NCBI RefSeq assembly: GCF_918741295.1
Contig: NZ_CAKKNB010000003.1
Span: 746,668 to 810,667, forward strand
DNA: 64,000 nucleotides
Direction of reading: 5' to 3'
Origin: Aquabacterium sp. CECT 9606
GTDB taxonomy: Bacteria > Pseudomonadota > Gammaproteobacteria > Burkholderiales > Burkholderiaceae_C
Of this stretch, positions 1 to 8,162 are shown piece by piece (positions within the stretch are counted from its first letter, which is position 1; the number at the start of each line of letters is the position of its first letter). The notes beneath the pieces were generated by a model, which saw nothing but the letters and a program-made list of their open reading frames with translations, was not told where the DNA came from and made no database searches. Made by a program: the position numbers and the translations under genes.

Positions 1-221
1 GGAAAAGAGGCAGCCACTGAATGTGGCGCCTCACCCGCTATCACGCACTTCCCCACGCAGACGAAACATGCCGAACCCAAGCAAGAAACACGCTGGCGAA
101 TCCCACCTGAATGCCATCGCTAGGCACGATCGACATGCCGCTGCAATCGCTTTGGCAAGGCACTCTGTACAGCCCAAACACTTGGCGCAATCACAACGTG
201 CGCATATTGTCGTAAAAATGC

Positions 222-252
222 TTGACTCTGAACCCACTAGAGGGTTTCAAAT
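222..252 (+). promoter_or_regulatory. MerR/CadR-type promoter-operator upstream of the czc-like operon
   Basis: TTGACT (222-227), 19-bp spacer containing the dyad AACCC-ACTAGA-GGGTT (231-246), then TCAAAT (247-252); a long 19-bp spacer with a dyad inside it is typical of MerR-family promoters. Confidence 0.6.
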
Positions 253-341
253 ACACACCTGTGTTGCACAGAAATCGGTGCGTTTGCATGGCCGCTTCGC
301 TGCTTGACATCCTCTTTGCTCCTCCCCCTATACTGCCCACC

Positions 342-701
342 ATGCGTCGCTGGCTGACTTTGTTTCTGGTGCTTGTCCTACCGCTCCAATTCAGTTGGGC
401 AGCGGCAGGCATCGCTTGCGCGCATGAAACCGGCTCAGCGGCCCATCACTTTGGGCACCACGTTCACCAACACAAGGCAGACACCAAGCCTGCCAAAGAA
501 AAAGGCAAGGCTGAGGTCAGCAAGAGCATGGCCGACACCGACTGCCCTTACTGCCATGTGAGCGTACCAACGCCCGTCGCCGACATCCCTTTCTTCGAAG
601 CACCCCAAGCCGATTCGGCCAGCCTGCCAGAACCTCTGTCGTTGCGTGCGCTGCTCCTCGAAGAAGCGCCCGAACGGCCCAACTGGCGCCAGCCAGCTTG
701 A
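342..701 (+). CDS. czcI: CzcI-like small secreted protein upstream of RND efflux genes
   Basis: MRRWLTLFLVLVLPLQFSWAAAG signal peptide, His-rich HHFGHHVHQHK and CPYCH segments; immediately precedes czcCBA-like genes. Internal start preferred over the longer ORF at 222. Confidence 0.6.
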   Translation: MRRWLTLFLVLVLPLQFSWAAAGIACAHETGSAAHHFGHHVHQHKADTKPAKEKGKAEVSKSMADTDCPYCHVSVPTPVADIPFFEAPQADSASLPEPLSLRALLLEEAPERPNWRQPA

Positions 702-802
702 TCCGGCGAGGCGGCCTTTTCTCATTTCTCACTGACGTGAACCGCTAGTTTTACCGCACCGCCGGATCCACCCGTTCTGATTTCGATCAACTGGAGGATT
801 CG

Positions 803-2110
803 ATGCGACATTTGACGTTGGCGCTGGCCGTTGCGCTGTGCTGGCCGCCCACACAAGCTGCGGCGCAAGGCGCTCCGGTGCCTTCGGGCACCCCCACCCA
901 GACCATGGCCCAGACCGCGAGTTCAACCGCACTGAGCCTGGCAGAAGCCTTGAGCCTGGCCGAGACGGCCAATCCAGCCTTGAGGGCCAAGCAAGCCCAG
1001 CTGGCCGCCGCCGAGGGCGCTGCCAGCGATGCTGCGGCGCTGCTGGCCAACAACCCTCAGTTGGCGCTTGAGCGCACCCGCCGTGATGTCCCCGATGCCT
1101 CGGGCACAGAGCGCCGCAAGGAGTGGAACGCTGGCGTGTCACAGGCCTTCGAAATCGCCGGGCAACCTCGATACCGCCGCCAGGCGACTGCCGCCGCCCT
1201 GCAGGCCCTGCGCCTGGAAATTGACGACCTGCGGCGCCAGCAGCAGGCCGAGGTAGCACAGCGCTTCTACCGGGTGCTGGCGTTACAACAACGCATGGAG
1301 CTGGAGACCCAGGCGGTCAAGCTGTTCGACAACACCGCCCAGGCCATCGAGCGCCGCCGTGGTGCTGGCGAGGACACGCGCCTGGACGCCAACGTGGCCT
1401 TGGTGGAAGCCGAGCGGGCCCGCAATCAACTGGCCTCCGTGCAGGAGCAACTCATCGAAGCACGCGCCGCCTTGGCCACGCCTTTGCAACTGCCGTTCTC
1501 GCAACTCCCTCAGGTCAGCGGAGACCTGAGCATCCAGGCCCCGCCCTATTCCGAGGCCCAGTTGCTGGAGCGTACACCGGCCCTGCCCCGCCTGCAGGCG
1601 CTCACGGCCCGGGCCAGCAGCGCGCAGGCCAGGCTTCAGTTGGAGCAGGCCGCCCGCTACCCCGATGTGACCCTGGGGTTGAACATCGGCCTGGAGGGGA
1701 CCTCCCAGGCGCGCGAGCGTTTGACCACCTTGACATTCGCTGTGCCCCTGCCTTTGTTCAAACACAACGGGGCCGCCATCGGGGCCGCAAGCAGCGAGGC
1801 CGCCCAGGCTGCCGTCGAACGTCAGGCTGCGGAGCGGGACGCGCCCGCCCAGATCCACGCGCTGTGGGCGCGGCTGGATAGCCTGCGCCAGCGCATCGAC
1901 CGCTTGCAGCGGTCGGTGTTGCCCGCCCTGGCAAAAAACGAGGAGCTGTCCGTCAAGTCCCTGCGGGCAGGCCAGATCGGCCTGCTGGAGCTGATCGTCA
2001 CCAACCGGCAATCGCTCGATGCGCGCCGCGACCTGGTGGACGCACAGATCGACTACCAAACCACACGGCTCGCTCTTGAAGCGGCCGCTGGCTGGACCAA
2101 CCAGCCATGA
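803..2110 (+). CDS. czcC: TolC-family outer membrane protein of heavy-metal RND system (CzcC-like)
   Basis: Signal peptide, coiled-coil-rich outer membrane factor sequence (ALSLAEALSLAETANPALRAKQAQLAAAEG); operon position before adaptor and pump. Confidence 0.85.
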   Translation: MRHLTLALAVALCWPPTQAAAQGAPVPSGTPTQTMAQTASSTALSLAEALSLAETANPALRAKQAQLAAAEGAASDAAALLANNPQLALERTRRDVPDASGTERRKEWNAGVSQAFEIAGQPRYRRQATAAALQALRLEIDDLRRQQQAEVAQRFYRVLALQQRMELETQAVKLFDNTAQAIERRRGAGEDTRLDANVALVEAERARNQLASVQEQLIEARAALATPLQLPFSQLPQVSGDLSIQAPPYSEAQLLERTPALPRLQALTARASSAQARLQLEQAARYPDVTLGLNIGLEGTSQARERLTTLTFAVPLPLFKHNGAAIGAASSEAAQAAVERQAAERDAPAQIHALWARLDSLRQRIDRLQRSVLPALAKNEELSVKSLRAGQIGLLELIVTNRQSLDARRDLVDAQIDYQTTRLALEAAAGWTNQP

Positions 2111-2120
2111 GGAATAGAAC

Positions 2121-3335
2121 ATGAACCACACACCCCATCCCCAGCTGCACGCCAGCATCGTCGCGTTGACCGTCGCCCTGCTGTGCACGGGCTTGGTCGC
2201 CTGCGGCGCCTCCAACAAGGAAGCCGACGGCAAAGCCGCCTCAACTCAAGGCACATCCGCCACGCCAGAGACCAGCGCGGAGGCCAAGCACGAAGAAGGC
2301 GACGGTCTGAGATTGAGCGACGATGAAGCCAAGCGTGCAGGCTTGCAAGTCCAGACTCTGCAGCCCAGCTCGCAGGCTGATGTGGTGACCGTGACTGCCA
2401 CGATCAAAGCCAATCAGGACCGGATCGCACAAGTGGCCCCGCGCGTCGAGGGACGCATCACACAAGTCAGCGCCAATCTTGGCGACAACGTGCGTGCCGG
2501 CCAGGTGCTGGCAACGCTGGACAGCGTCGCGCTCGGCGAGGCGCAATCGGCCTTGCAGCAAGCACAGTCTGCCCACCGCGTCGCGCAAGCGGACTTCCAG
2601 CGAGCCCAGACCCTGAGCGCTGAAGAGATCATTCCCCAGAGGGAACTGCTGCGCGCCAAGGCTGAGTTTGAAAAGGCGTCGAGCGAGTTGCGTGCCACCG
2701 AGGACAAACTGCGCCTGCTGGGTGCTTCGCCGCAACGAGGCGGCCGGGCCGAATCGAATTTCCTGCTGACCGCGCCCTTGGCAGGCACGGTGATTCAGAA
2801 GAAAGCGGCCGTGGGGGAACTGGCCAGTGCCAGCGAGCCGGTCTTTACGGTGGCCGACCTGTCCATTGTGTGGATCGAGGCCAGCCTCACCGAAGACCTG
2901 CTGGCCAAGGTCAGGAAAGGCGCGTCGGCCACCGTGACGGTGTCCGCCTACCCAGGACAGACCTTCGCGGGCAAGGTGACGTACATCGCCGGTGTGCTGG
3001 ACAAGGACAGCCGGACCATCCCGGCGCGAATCGAGGTTGACAACAAGGACGGGCGTCTCAAACCGGAGATGTTCGCCTCGGCGATCATTGAGACCGGCCA
3101 GGCCCAAGCCGACGTACTGAGCGTGCCAGAAGCCGCCGTCGTGCTGCTGCAGGGCCAGCCCACGGTGTTCGTGTCAGAGCATGGCGGCTATGAGGCACGA
3201 CCAGTGGAACTGGGCGACAAGGTCGGTGGGCGAACCACCATTCGCGCGGGCCTGCTGGCTGGCGACAAGGTTGTCACGGTAGGCGCTTACGCGCTCAAAG
3301 CCCGTCTGCTGAAGTCGCAGATCAGCGCAGAGTAG
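2121..3335 (+). CDS. czcB: RND efflux periplasmic adaptor (CzcB-like)
   Basis: Lipoprotein-like N-terminus (LVACGASN), lipoyl/barrel motifs (VAPRVEGRITQVSANLGDNVRAGQVLATLDS). Confidence 0.88.
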   Translation: MNHTPHPQLHASIVALTVALLCTGLVACGASNKEADGKAASTQGTSATPETSAEAKHEEGDGLRLSDDEAKRAGLQVQTLQPSSQADVVTVTATIKANQDRIAQVAPRVEGRITQVSANLGDNVRAGQVLATLDSVALGEAQSALQQAQSAHRVAQADFQRAQTLSAEEIIPQRELLRAKAEFEKASSELRATEDKLRLLGASPQRGGRAESNFLLTAPLAGTVIQKKAAVGELASASEPVFTVADLSIVWIEASLTEDLLAKVRKGASATVTVSAYPGQTFAGKVTYIAGVLDKDSRTIPARIEVDNKDGRLKPEMFASAIIETGQAQADVLSVPEAAVVLLQGQPTVFVSEHGGYEARPVELGDKVGGRTTIRAGLLAGDKVVTVGAYALKARLLKSQISAE

Positions 3336-3354
3336 TCACCAGAGGCACCCCACC

Positions 3355-6300
3355 ATGCTCAATGCCATCGTTGACGCCTCGCTGCGTTACAAAGTTCTCG
3401 TAATCGTCGCCTTCGTGGTGCTCACCGGCCTGGGCGTGCGCGCCTTCCAACAGGTGCCGGTCGATGCCTTCCCGGACGTGACGCCGGTCCAGGTCAACAT
3501 CTATACGGAGTCTCCCGGCCTGGCCGCCGAAGACGTGGAGAAATTGCTCACTGCGCCGATCGAAGGCTCCATGGCAGGACTTGCCGGTGTCGAGGAAGTG
3601 CGCTCGGTTTCCTTGTTCGGCCTGTCCTACGTTGGCGTTTATTTCAAGGACGATGTGGACATCTACTTTGCACGCCGACTCGTCGGGGAGAAGCTCCAGG
3701 AGGCCAAGGAGCGCCTGCCCAAAGGCTACGGAGAGCCTGTACTGGGGCCCAACAGTTCCGGTCTGGGCCAGGTTTTTTGGTACACCGTCGAGTCGGCGGA
3801 CAAGAAGCTGAGCACCATGGACTTGCGCACGATGCACGACTGGACCGTGCGCTTGATCCTGCGTACCGCGCCTGGCGTCGATGACGTCGTCTCATGGGGC
3901 GGCGAGGAAAAGCAGTACCAGGTCCAGATCGACCCGCGCAAGCTGATCAAGTACGGCCTGTCGTTCAAGCAGGTGATGGAGGCCCTGGCCGCCAACAACA
4001 AGCAAGTGGGCGGTCAGTACATCAACATGGGGGCGGAGCAATACCTGGTTCGTGGCCTTGGCCTGGTCGCCAACACCACGGACATCGGCAGCATCGTCGT
4101 GGCCGAGCGCAACGGTTCGCCCATCTATGTGCGCGATGTCTCAGAGATCAAACAAGCCCCGGCATTGCGCTTCGGCGCCGTGACCCGCGATGGCAAGGAG
4201 GCTGTCTTGGGCATGGCCTTATCGCGTGTGAACGAAAACGCACAGAAGGTGGTCGATGCCGTGAAGGGCAAATTGGCCACCGCCCAGGCGGCCTTGCCCA
4301 AGGGGGTCGAGCTCAAGGCCATTTACGACCGCACGGAACTGGTCCAGAAAGCGCTCAAGACGGCGGAGAGCGCGCTGGTAGAGGGCTCGATCCTGGTCGC
4401 CGTGATCCTCTTTCTGTTCCTGGGTGAGATCCGCTCGGCCATCGTGGTGATTGTCACACTGCCCCTGGCCATGCTGATCGCCTTCCTGCTGATGAACCAA
4501 TTTGGTCTGTCGGCCAACCTGATGTCGCTGGCCGGTCTGGCCATCGGCACGGGGATGATGGTGGACGGAGCGGTCGTGATGGTCGAGAACGCTTTCCGCC
4601 TGCTGGCGCATGCGCGTGAATCGGGCAAGCCCATCAAGCAGACCCACCTGATCCTCGAAGCGGCGCGCGAGGTCGTCAACCCGATCGCCTTCGCGATCAT
4701 GATCATCATCGTCGTCTTCCTTCCCCTGTTCTCGCTGACTGGCCTTGAGGGCAAGCTCTTCAAGCCCATGGCTCTGACCATCACGTTCGCGATGGCCGGC
4801 TCGCTGCTGCTGTCCTTGACATTGGTGCCGGTGCTCGCGGCGCTGATCCTCAAACCCAAAGAAGAAAAGGACACTTTCCTGGTTCGCAAGGCCAAGCAGG
4901 CCTACCTGCCACTGCTGGACTGGGCACTGGAGCGCAAGAAGCGTGTGGTCGGCACGGCCATCGCCTTGCTGATTGGCTCGCTGGCACTCTTTCCTTTTCT
5001 GGGCACGGAGTTCATGCCCCAATTGCAGGAGGGCACGATCCAGTTCCGCGTCACCGGCATCCCTTCGACCTCGCTGGAGGAGTCGATCCGCGTCTCCAAT
5101 GTGGTCAGCGCTGAACTCCACAAGCGCTTTCCTCAGGTGCGCTCGGTCCTGTCCACCATCGGCCGCGCCGAAATGGGCGAGACCTCGGATGTGAACTACA
5201 TGGAGGTCAACCTCGACACCAAACCGCAGACCGAGTGGCCGGAGAAGATCTCGTACAGCAAGTTGGCCTCCGACATGCAGGAGGCGCTAGAAAAGGCCGT
5301 GCCGACCGCAGTGTTCGGCGCCACGCAACCGATTCAATCGCGGGTTGAGGAGCTGATCTCAGGGGTGCGAGCCACTTTGGCGCTCAAGCTGTACGGCGAG
5401 GACCTGGAGACGCTGGATCGCTTGACCAACCAACTCAAGGGCGTGCTGGGCAAGGTCAACGGCGCGGCCGACCTCTCGGCCGAGGCCAACAAGGGAAAGC
5501 CGCAGATCATCATCAAGGTGAACCGGGCCGCCGCCGCGCGACTTGGGATCAACGCCGACGAGATCCTGGAGGTCGTGCAATCGGGCATCGGCGGCAGCAC
5601 CGTCTCCACGCTGATCGACGGCACCAAGCGCTTTGACATCACCGTGCGCCTGGCCGACCAATACCGGGTGGACCCGAGCACCATCGGCGCCATCCCGATC
5701 CGCACGGGCGAAGGCGCGCTGGTGCCATTTTCACAAGTGGCCACGATAGAACTCGACGAAGGCTACTCCTTCGTGCGCCGCGAAGCGCTGCACCGCTACT
5801 CGGTGCTGCAGATGGATGTGAAAGGGCGCGACGTCGATGGCTTCGTCAAGGAGGCGGACACGCTGATCAAGCAACAGGTCAAACTACCGCCCGGATACTG
5901 GATCGAATGGGGTGGCGCCTTTGAAAACCAGCAACGCGCGATGGCCCGCCTGGCGCTGATCGTGCCCTTGACCATTGGGCTGATCTTCATCCTACTCTAC
6001 ACAGCGTTCAATTCGCTTCGGCACGCAACGCTGATCATCGCCAACGTGCCGTTCGCCATCATCGGTGGCATCGTGGGACTGTTCGCCAGCGGGCAGTACC
6101 TGTCGGTCCCATCGGCCATTGGCTTCATCGCCGTGTTCGGCGTGGCCATGCTCAACGGCATCGTCATGGTGTCCTTCCTCAATGGCCTGCGTCAGCAGGG
6201 CCTGCCGGTGAGGCAAGCCGTGCGACAAGGCGCAGCCATGCGCCTGCGGCCCGTGCTGATGACCGCCTCGGTGGCGATTCTGGGGCTCGTGCCAATGCTG

Positions 6301-6480
6301 ATCTCCACCGGCGTTGGCGCCGAGACGCAGCGGCCATTGGCGACTGTGGTGGTAGGCGGACTGTTCACATCCACCATGCTCACCCTGCTATTGCTTCCCC
6401 TCATGTACGAATGGGCCGAGTTGCGCGCCGAACGGCGTGCCGCGGCCAGTGATGTGTCCACCAACGGAGAACGAGCATGA
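3355..6480 (+). CDS. czcA: Heavy-metal efflux RND transporter (CzcA/HME family)
   Basis: 1041 aa; VDAFPDVTPVQVNIYTESPGLAAEDVEKLLTAPIE and IGTGMMVDGAVVMVENAFR motifs. Confidence 0.95.
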   Translation: MLNAIVDASLRYKVLVIVAFVVLTGLGVRAFQQVPVDAFPDVTPVQVNIYTESPGLAAEDVEKLLTAPIEGSMAGLAGVEEVRSVSLFGLSYVGVYFKDDVDIYFARRLVGEKLQEAKERLPKGYGEPVLGPNSSGLGQVFWYTVESADKKLSTMDLRTMHDWTVRLILRTAPGVDDVVSWGGEEKQYQVQIDPRKLIKYGLSFKQVMEALAANNKQVGGQYINMGAEQYLVRGLGLVANTTDIGSIVVAERNGSPIYVRDVSEIKQAPALRFGAVTRDGKEAVLGMALSRVNENAQKVVDAVKGKLATAQAALPKGVELKAIYDRTELVQKALKTAESALVEGSILVAVILFLFLGEIRSAIVVIVTLPLAMLIAFLLMNQFGLSANLMSLAGLAIGTGMMVDGAVVMVENAFRLLAHARESGKPIKQTHLILEAAREVVNPIAFAIMIIIVVFLPLFSLTGLEGKLFKPMALTITFAMAGSLLLSLTLVPVLAALILKPKEEKDTFLVRKAKQAYLPLLDWALERKKRVVGTAIALLIGSLALFPFLGTEFMPQLQEGTIQFRVTGIPSTSLEESIRVSNVVSAELHKRFPQVRSVLSTIGRAEMGETSDVNYMEVNLDTKPQTEWPEKISYSKLASDMQEALEKAVPTAVFGATQPIQSRVEELISGVRATLALKLYGEDLETLDRLTNQLKGVLGKVNGAADLSAEANKGKPQIIIKVNRAAAARLGINADEILEVVQSGIGGSTVSTLIDGTKRFDITVRLADQYRVDPSTIGAIPIRTGEGALVPFSQVATIELDEGYSFVRREALHRYSVLQMDVKGRDVDGFVKEADTLIKQQVKLPPGYWIEWGGAFENQQRAMARLALIVPLTIGLIFILLYTAFNSLRHATLIIANVPFAIIGGIVGLFASGQYLSVPSAIGFIAVFGVAMLNGIVMVSFLNGLRQQGLPVRQAVRQGAAMRLRPVLMTASVAILGLVPMLISTGVGAETQRPLATVVVGGLFTSTMLTLLLLPLMYEWAELRAERRAAASDVSTNGERA

Positions 6481-6812
6481 AAGAAATCAAGGCCTATGTG
6501 CACCGTAATCGGGTGGCTGACGTGATTGCCGCACTCAAGAACTCACCCGCCTGGAACAGTCACCCCTCGCCTCAGCACAACCTGACTTTGTACATCGTGC
6601 AGGGCTCGCTCGTGCCACTCGATGATGCTGAAAGGCGTTATTCAATCGACCTGGGTGACGAGGTCGTCAGCGAGTACAAGCTGGAGCTGCATTGCGACGA
6701 TGCGCACGCCGACGAATTCGTCAAGGTCATTGCGGACTCGGCGCGCACCGGCCAGACCATCGCGGGCTGGATCTATATCATGGATGTGCAACAGACACAG
6801 GTCATCCAATGA
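6477..6812 (+). CDS. PII-like (GlnB-fold) protein associated with metal efflux operons
   Basis: 111 aa; MKEIKAYVHRNRVADVIAALKNS PII-like N-terminus; start overlaps the czcA stop (ATGA). Confidence 0.7.
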   Translation: MKEIKAYVHRNRVADVIAALKNSPAWNSHPSPQHNLTLYIVQGSLVPLDDAERRYSIDLGDEVVSEYKLELHCDDAHADEFVKVIADSARTGQTIAGWIYIMDVQQTQVIQ

Positions 6813-6948
6813 GCACCCTGCACATCACTGGTTCAAGCTCGAGGCCGTCTCAGCCCACCCACGCGACGCCCGGTTCCGAGTGCGCTTTACCCCGGGCATC
6901 GGTACCTGCCGCAGCCCTGTTCATCAACATAACGTTGAAAGTTTCATC

Positions 6949-7317
6949 ATGATCAAATCATTGACATGGGTAACCCTTGGCTTGGGGTTGCTGACCACGG
7001 GCTGTGCCACCATGGACACAGAAGACTATGGCTACAAGGACGGCTGGAGAAAGGCTCGCGTGGTGGAGGTCGGCGATGCCGCATCACCGATGAAGGCATC
7101 CCAGAAAGACTGTCGCGCGGAGATGGGCCCGAACGCACCGTACAAGCGCTTTGCAGTCGTCTCTTACAGCTTTGGCGGCAACCCCAAGTTCAAAGCCAAG
7201 CAGATTTCGGCGGTGCCAGACAAGCTGGATCTGAAGGCAGACGACTTCGTGTACGTCAACCTACGGGACTGCCAGGCGCCGTTACGCAAGCGGGAGTTGC
7301 CCTTCAAAAATTCCTGA
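6949..7317 (+). CDS. Putative lipoprotein
   Basis: MIKSLTWVTLGLGLLTTGCATM lipobox; same-strand position in the metal operon. Confidence 0.5.
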   Translation: MIKSLTWVTLGLGLLTTGCATMDTEDYGYKDGWRKARVVEVGDAASPMKASQKDCRAEMGPNAPYKRFAVVSYSFGGNPKFKAKQISAVPDKLDLKADDFVYVNLRDCQAPLRKRELPFKNS

Positions 7318-7332
7318 CCCCGCAGGACGCCC

Positions 7333-8058
7333 ATGAGCGCCGCCATCTTGCAAGTCTTCTTGTTCACCTTGCCCGCCTTCGGCATTGCGACGGTGGGCGC
7401 GGTCATCGCCGCCCTGCGCCCGCCCACCGACAAGGTCACCAGCCTGATTCAGCATTTCGCGGCGGGCATAGTCTTCGCGGCCACCGCGCTGGAGCTGCTG
7501 CCCAAGGAGAGGACGCAATCCCCCCTGCCCGTGGTGATCGGTTTTGCCCTGGGGCTGGCGCTGATGCTGCTAGTGCGGCAGGTGGCTGGCACCATCGAAA
7601 AGCGCGAGCAGGCCAGCCGCTACCCTTACGGCTTGCTGCTGGTCACGGCCATCGACCTCGTCATTGACGGGCTGGTGCTCGGCATGGCGTTCTCCAGTGG
7701 CGAGAAAACCGGGATCCTCATTGCAGCCGCCCTGACGCTTGAGGTCCTGTTCCTGGCCCTGGCCATCAGCGGCGCGATGTCCAAGGCAGGCATCGGCCGA
7801 GCCCAGACCATGATGGTGCCGCCCGCCTTGGCCCTGTTGCTGACCGTCTCGGCGATGGCCGGTCGGATGCTCTTTGCAGGCCTGGGTACTTTTCCCTTCA
7901 CGGTGTTCCTGGGCATCGGGACCGTCGCGCTGCTCTACCTTGTGACCGAAGAACTGCTCGTCGAAGCCCACGAAGTAGAAGAGACGTCATGGGCGGTGAG
8001 CGCCTTTTTCGCCGGTTTTTTGTTGTTCCTGGTCATTGAAATGCTGGTGGAGGCCTGA
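7333..8058 (+). CDS. ZIP-family metal transporter
   Basis: 241 aa; multiple TM segments, FAAGIVFAATALELLPKE and ATAIDLVIDGLVLGMAF segments. Confidence 0.82.
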   Translation: MSAAILQVFLFTLPAFGIATVGAVIAALRPPTDKVTSLIQHFAAGIVFAATALELLPKERTQSPLPVVIGFALGLALMLLVRQVAGTIEKREQASRYPYGLLLVTAIDLVIDGLVLGMAFSSGEKTGILIAAALTLEVLFLALAISGAMSKAGIGRAQTMMVPPALALLLTVSAMAGRMLFAGLGTFPFTVFLGIGTVALLYLVTEELLVEAHEVEETSWAVSAFFAGFLLFLVIEMLVEA

Positions 8059-8162
8059 GGTCAGCAATGTCGCCGGACCAATGACCCACCACCCACGCAA
8101 TGGCGATCGGCATGTCGTTTGCCGCCCGAGACCAAACACTCAACACTAGAAAGGTCGAGATC

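Noticed and set aside
23-307. 94-aa ORF at the left edge
   Set aside because: Overlaps the MerR-type promoter and has no recognizable features.
4219-5121. 300-aa minus-strand ORF
   Set aside because: Antisense shadow of czcA with Gln/His/Arg-rich composition.
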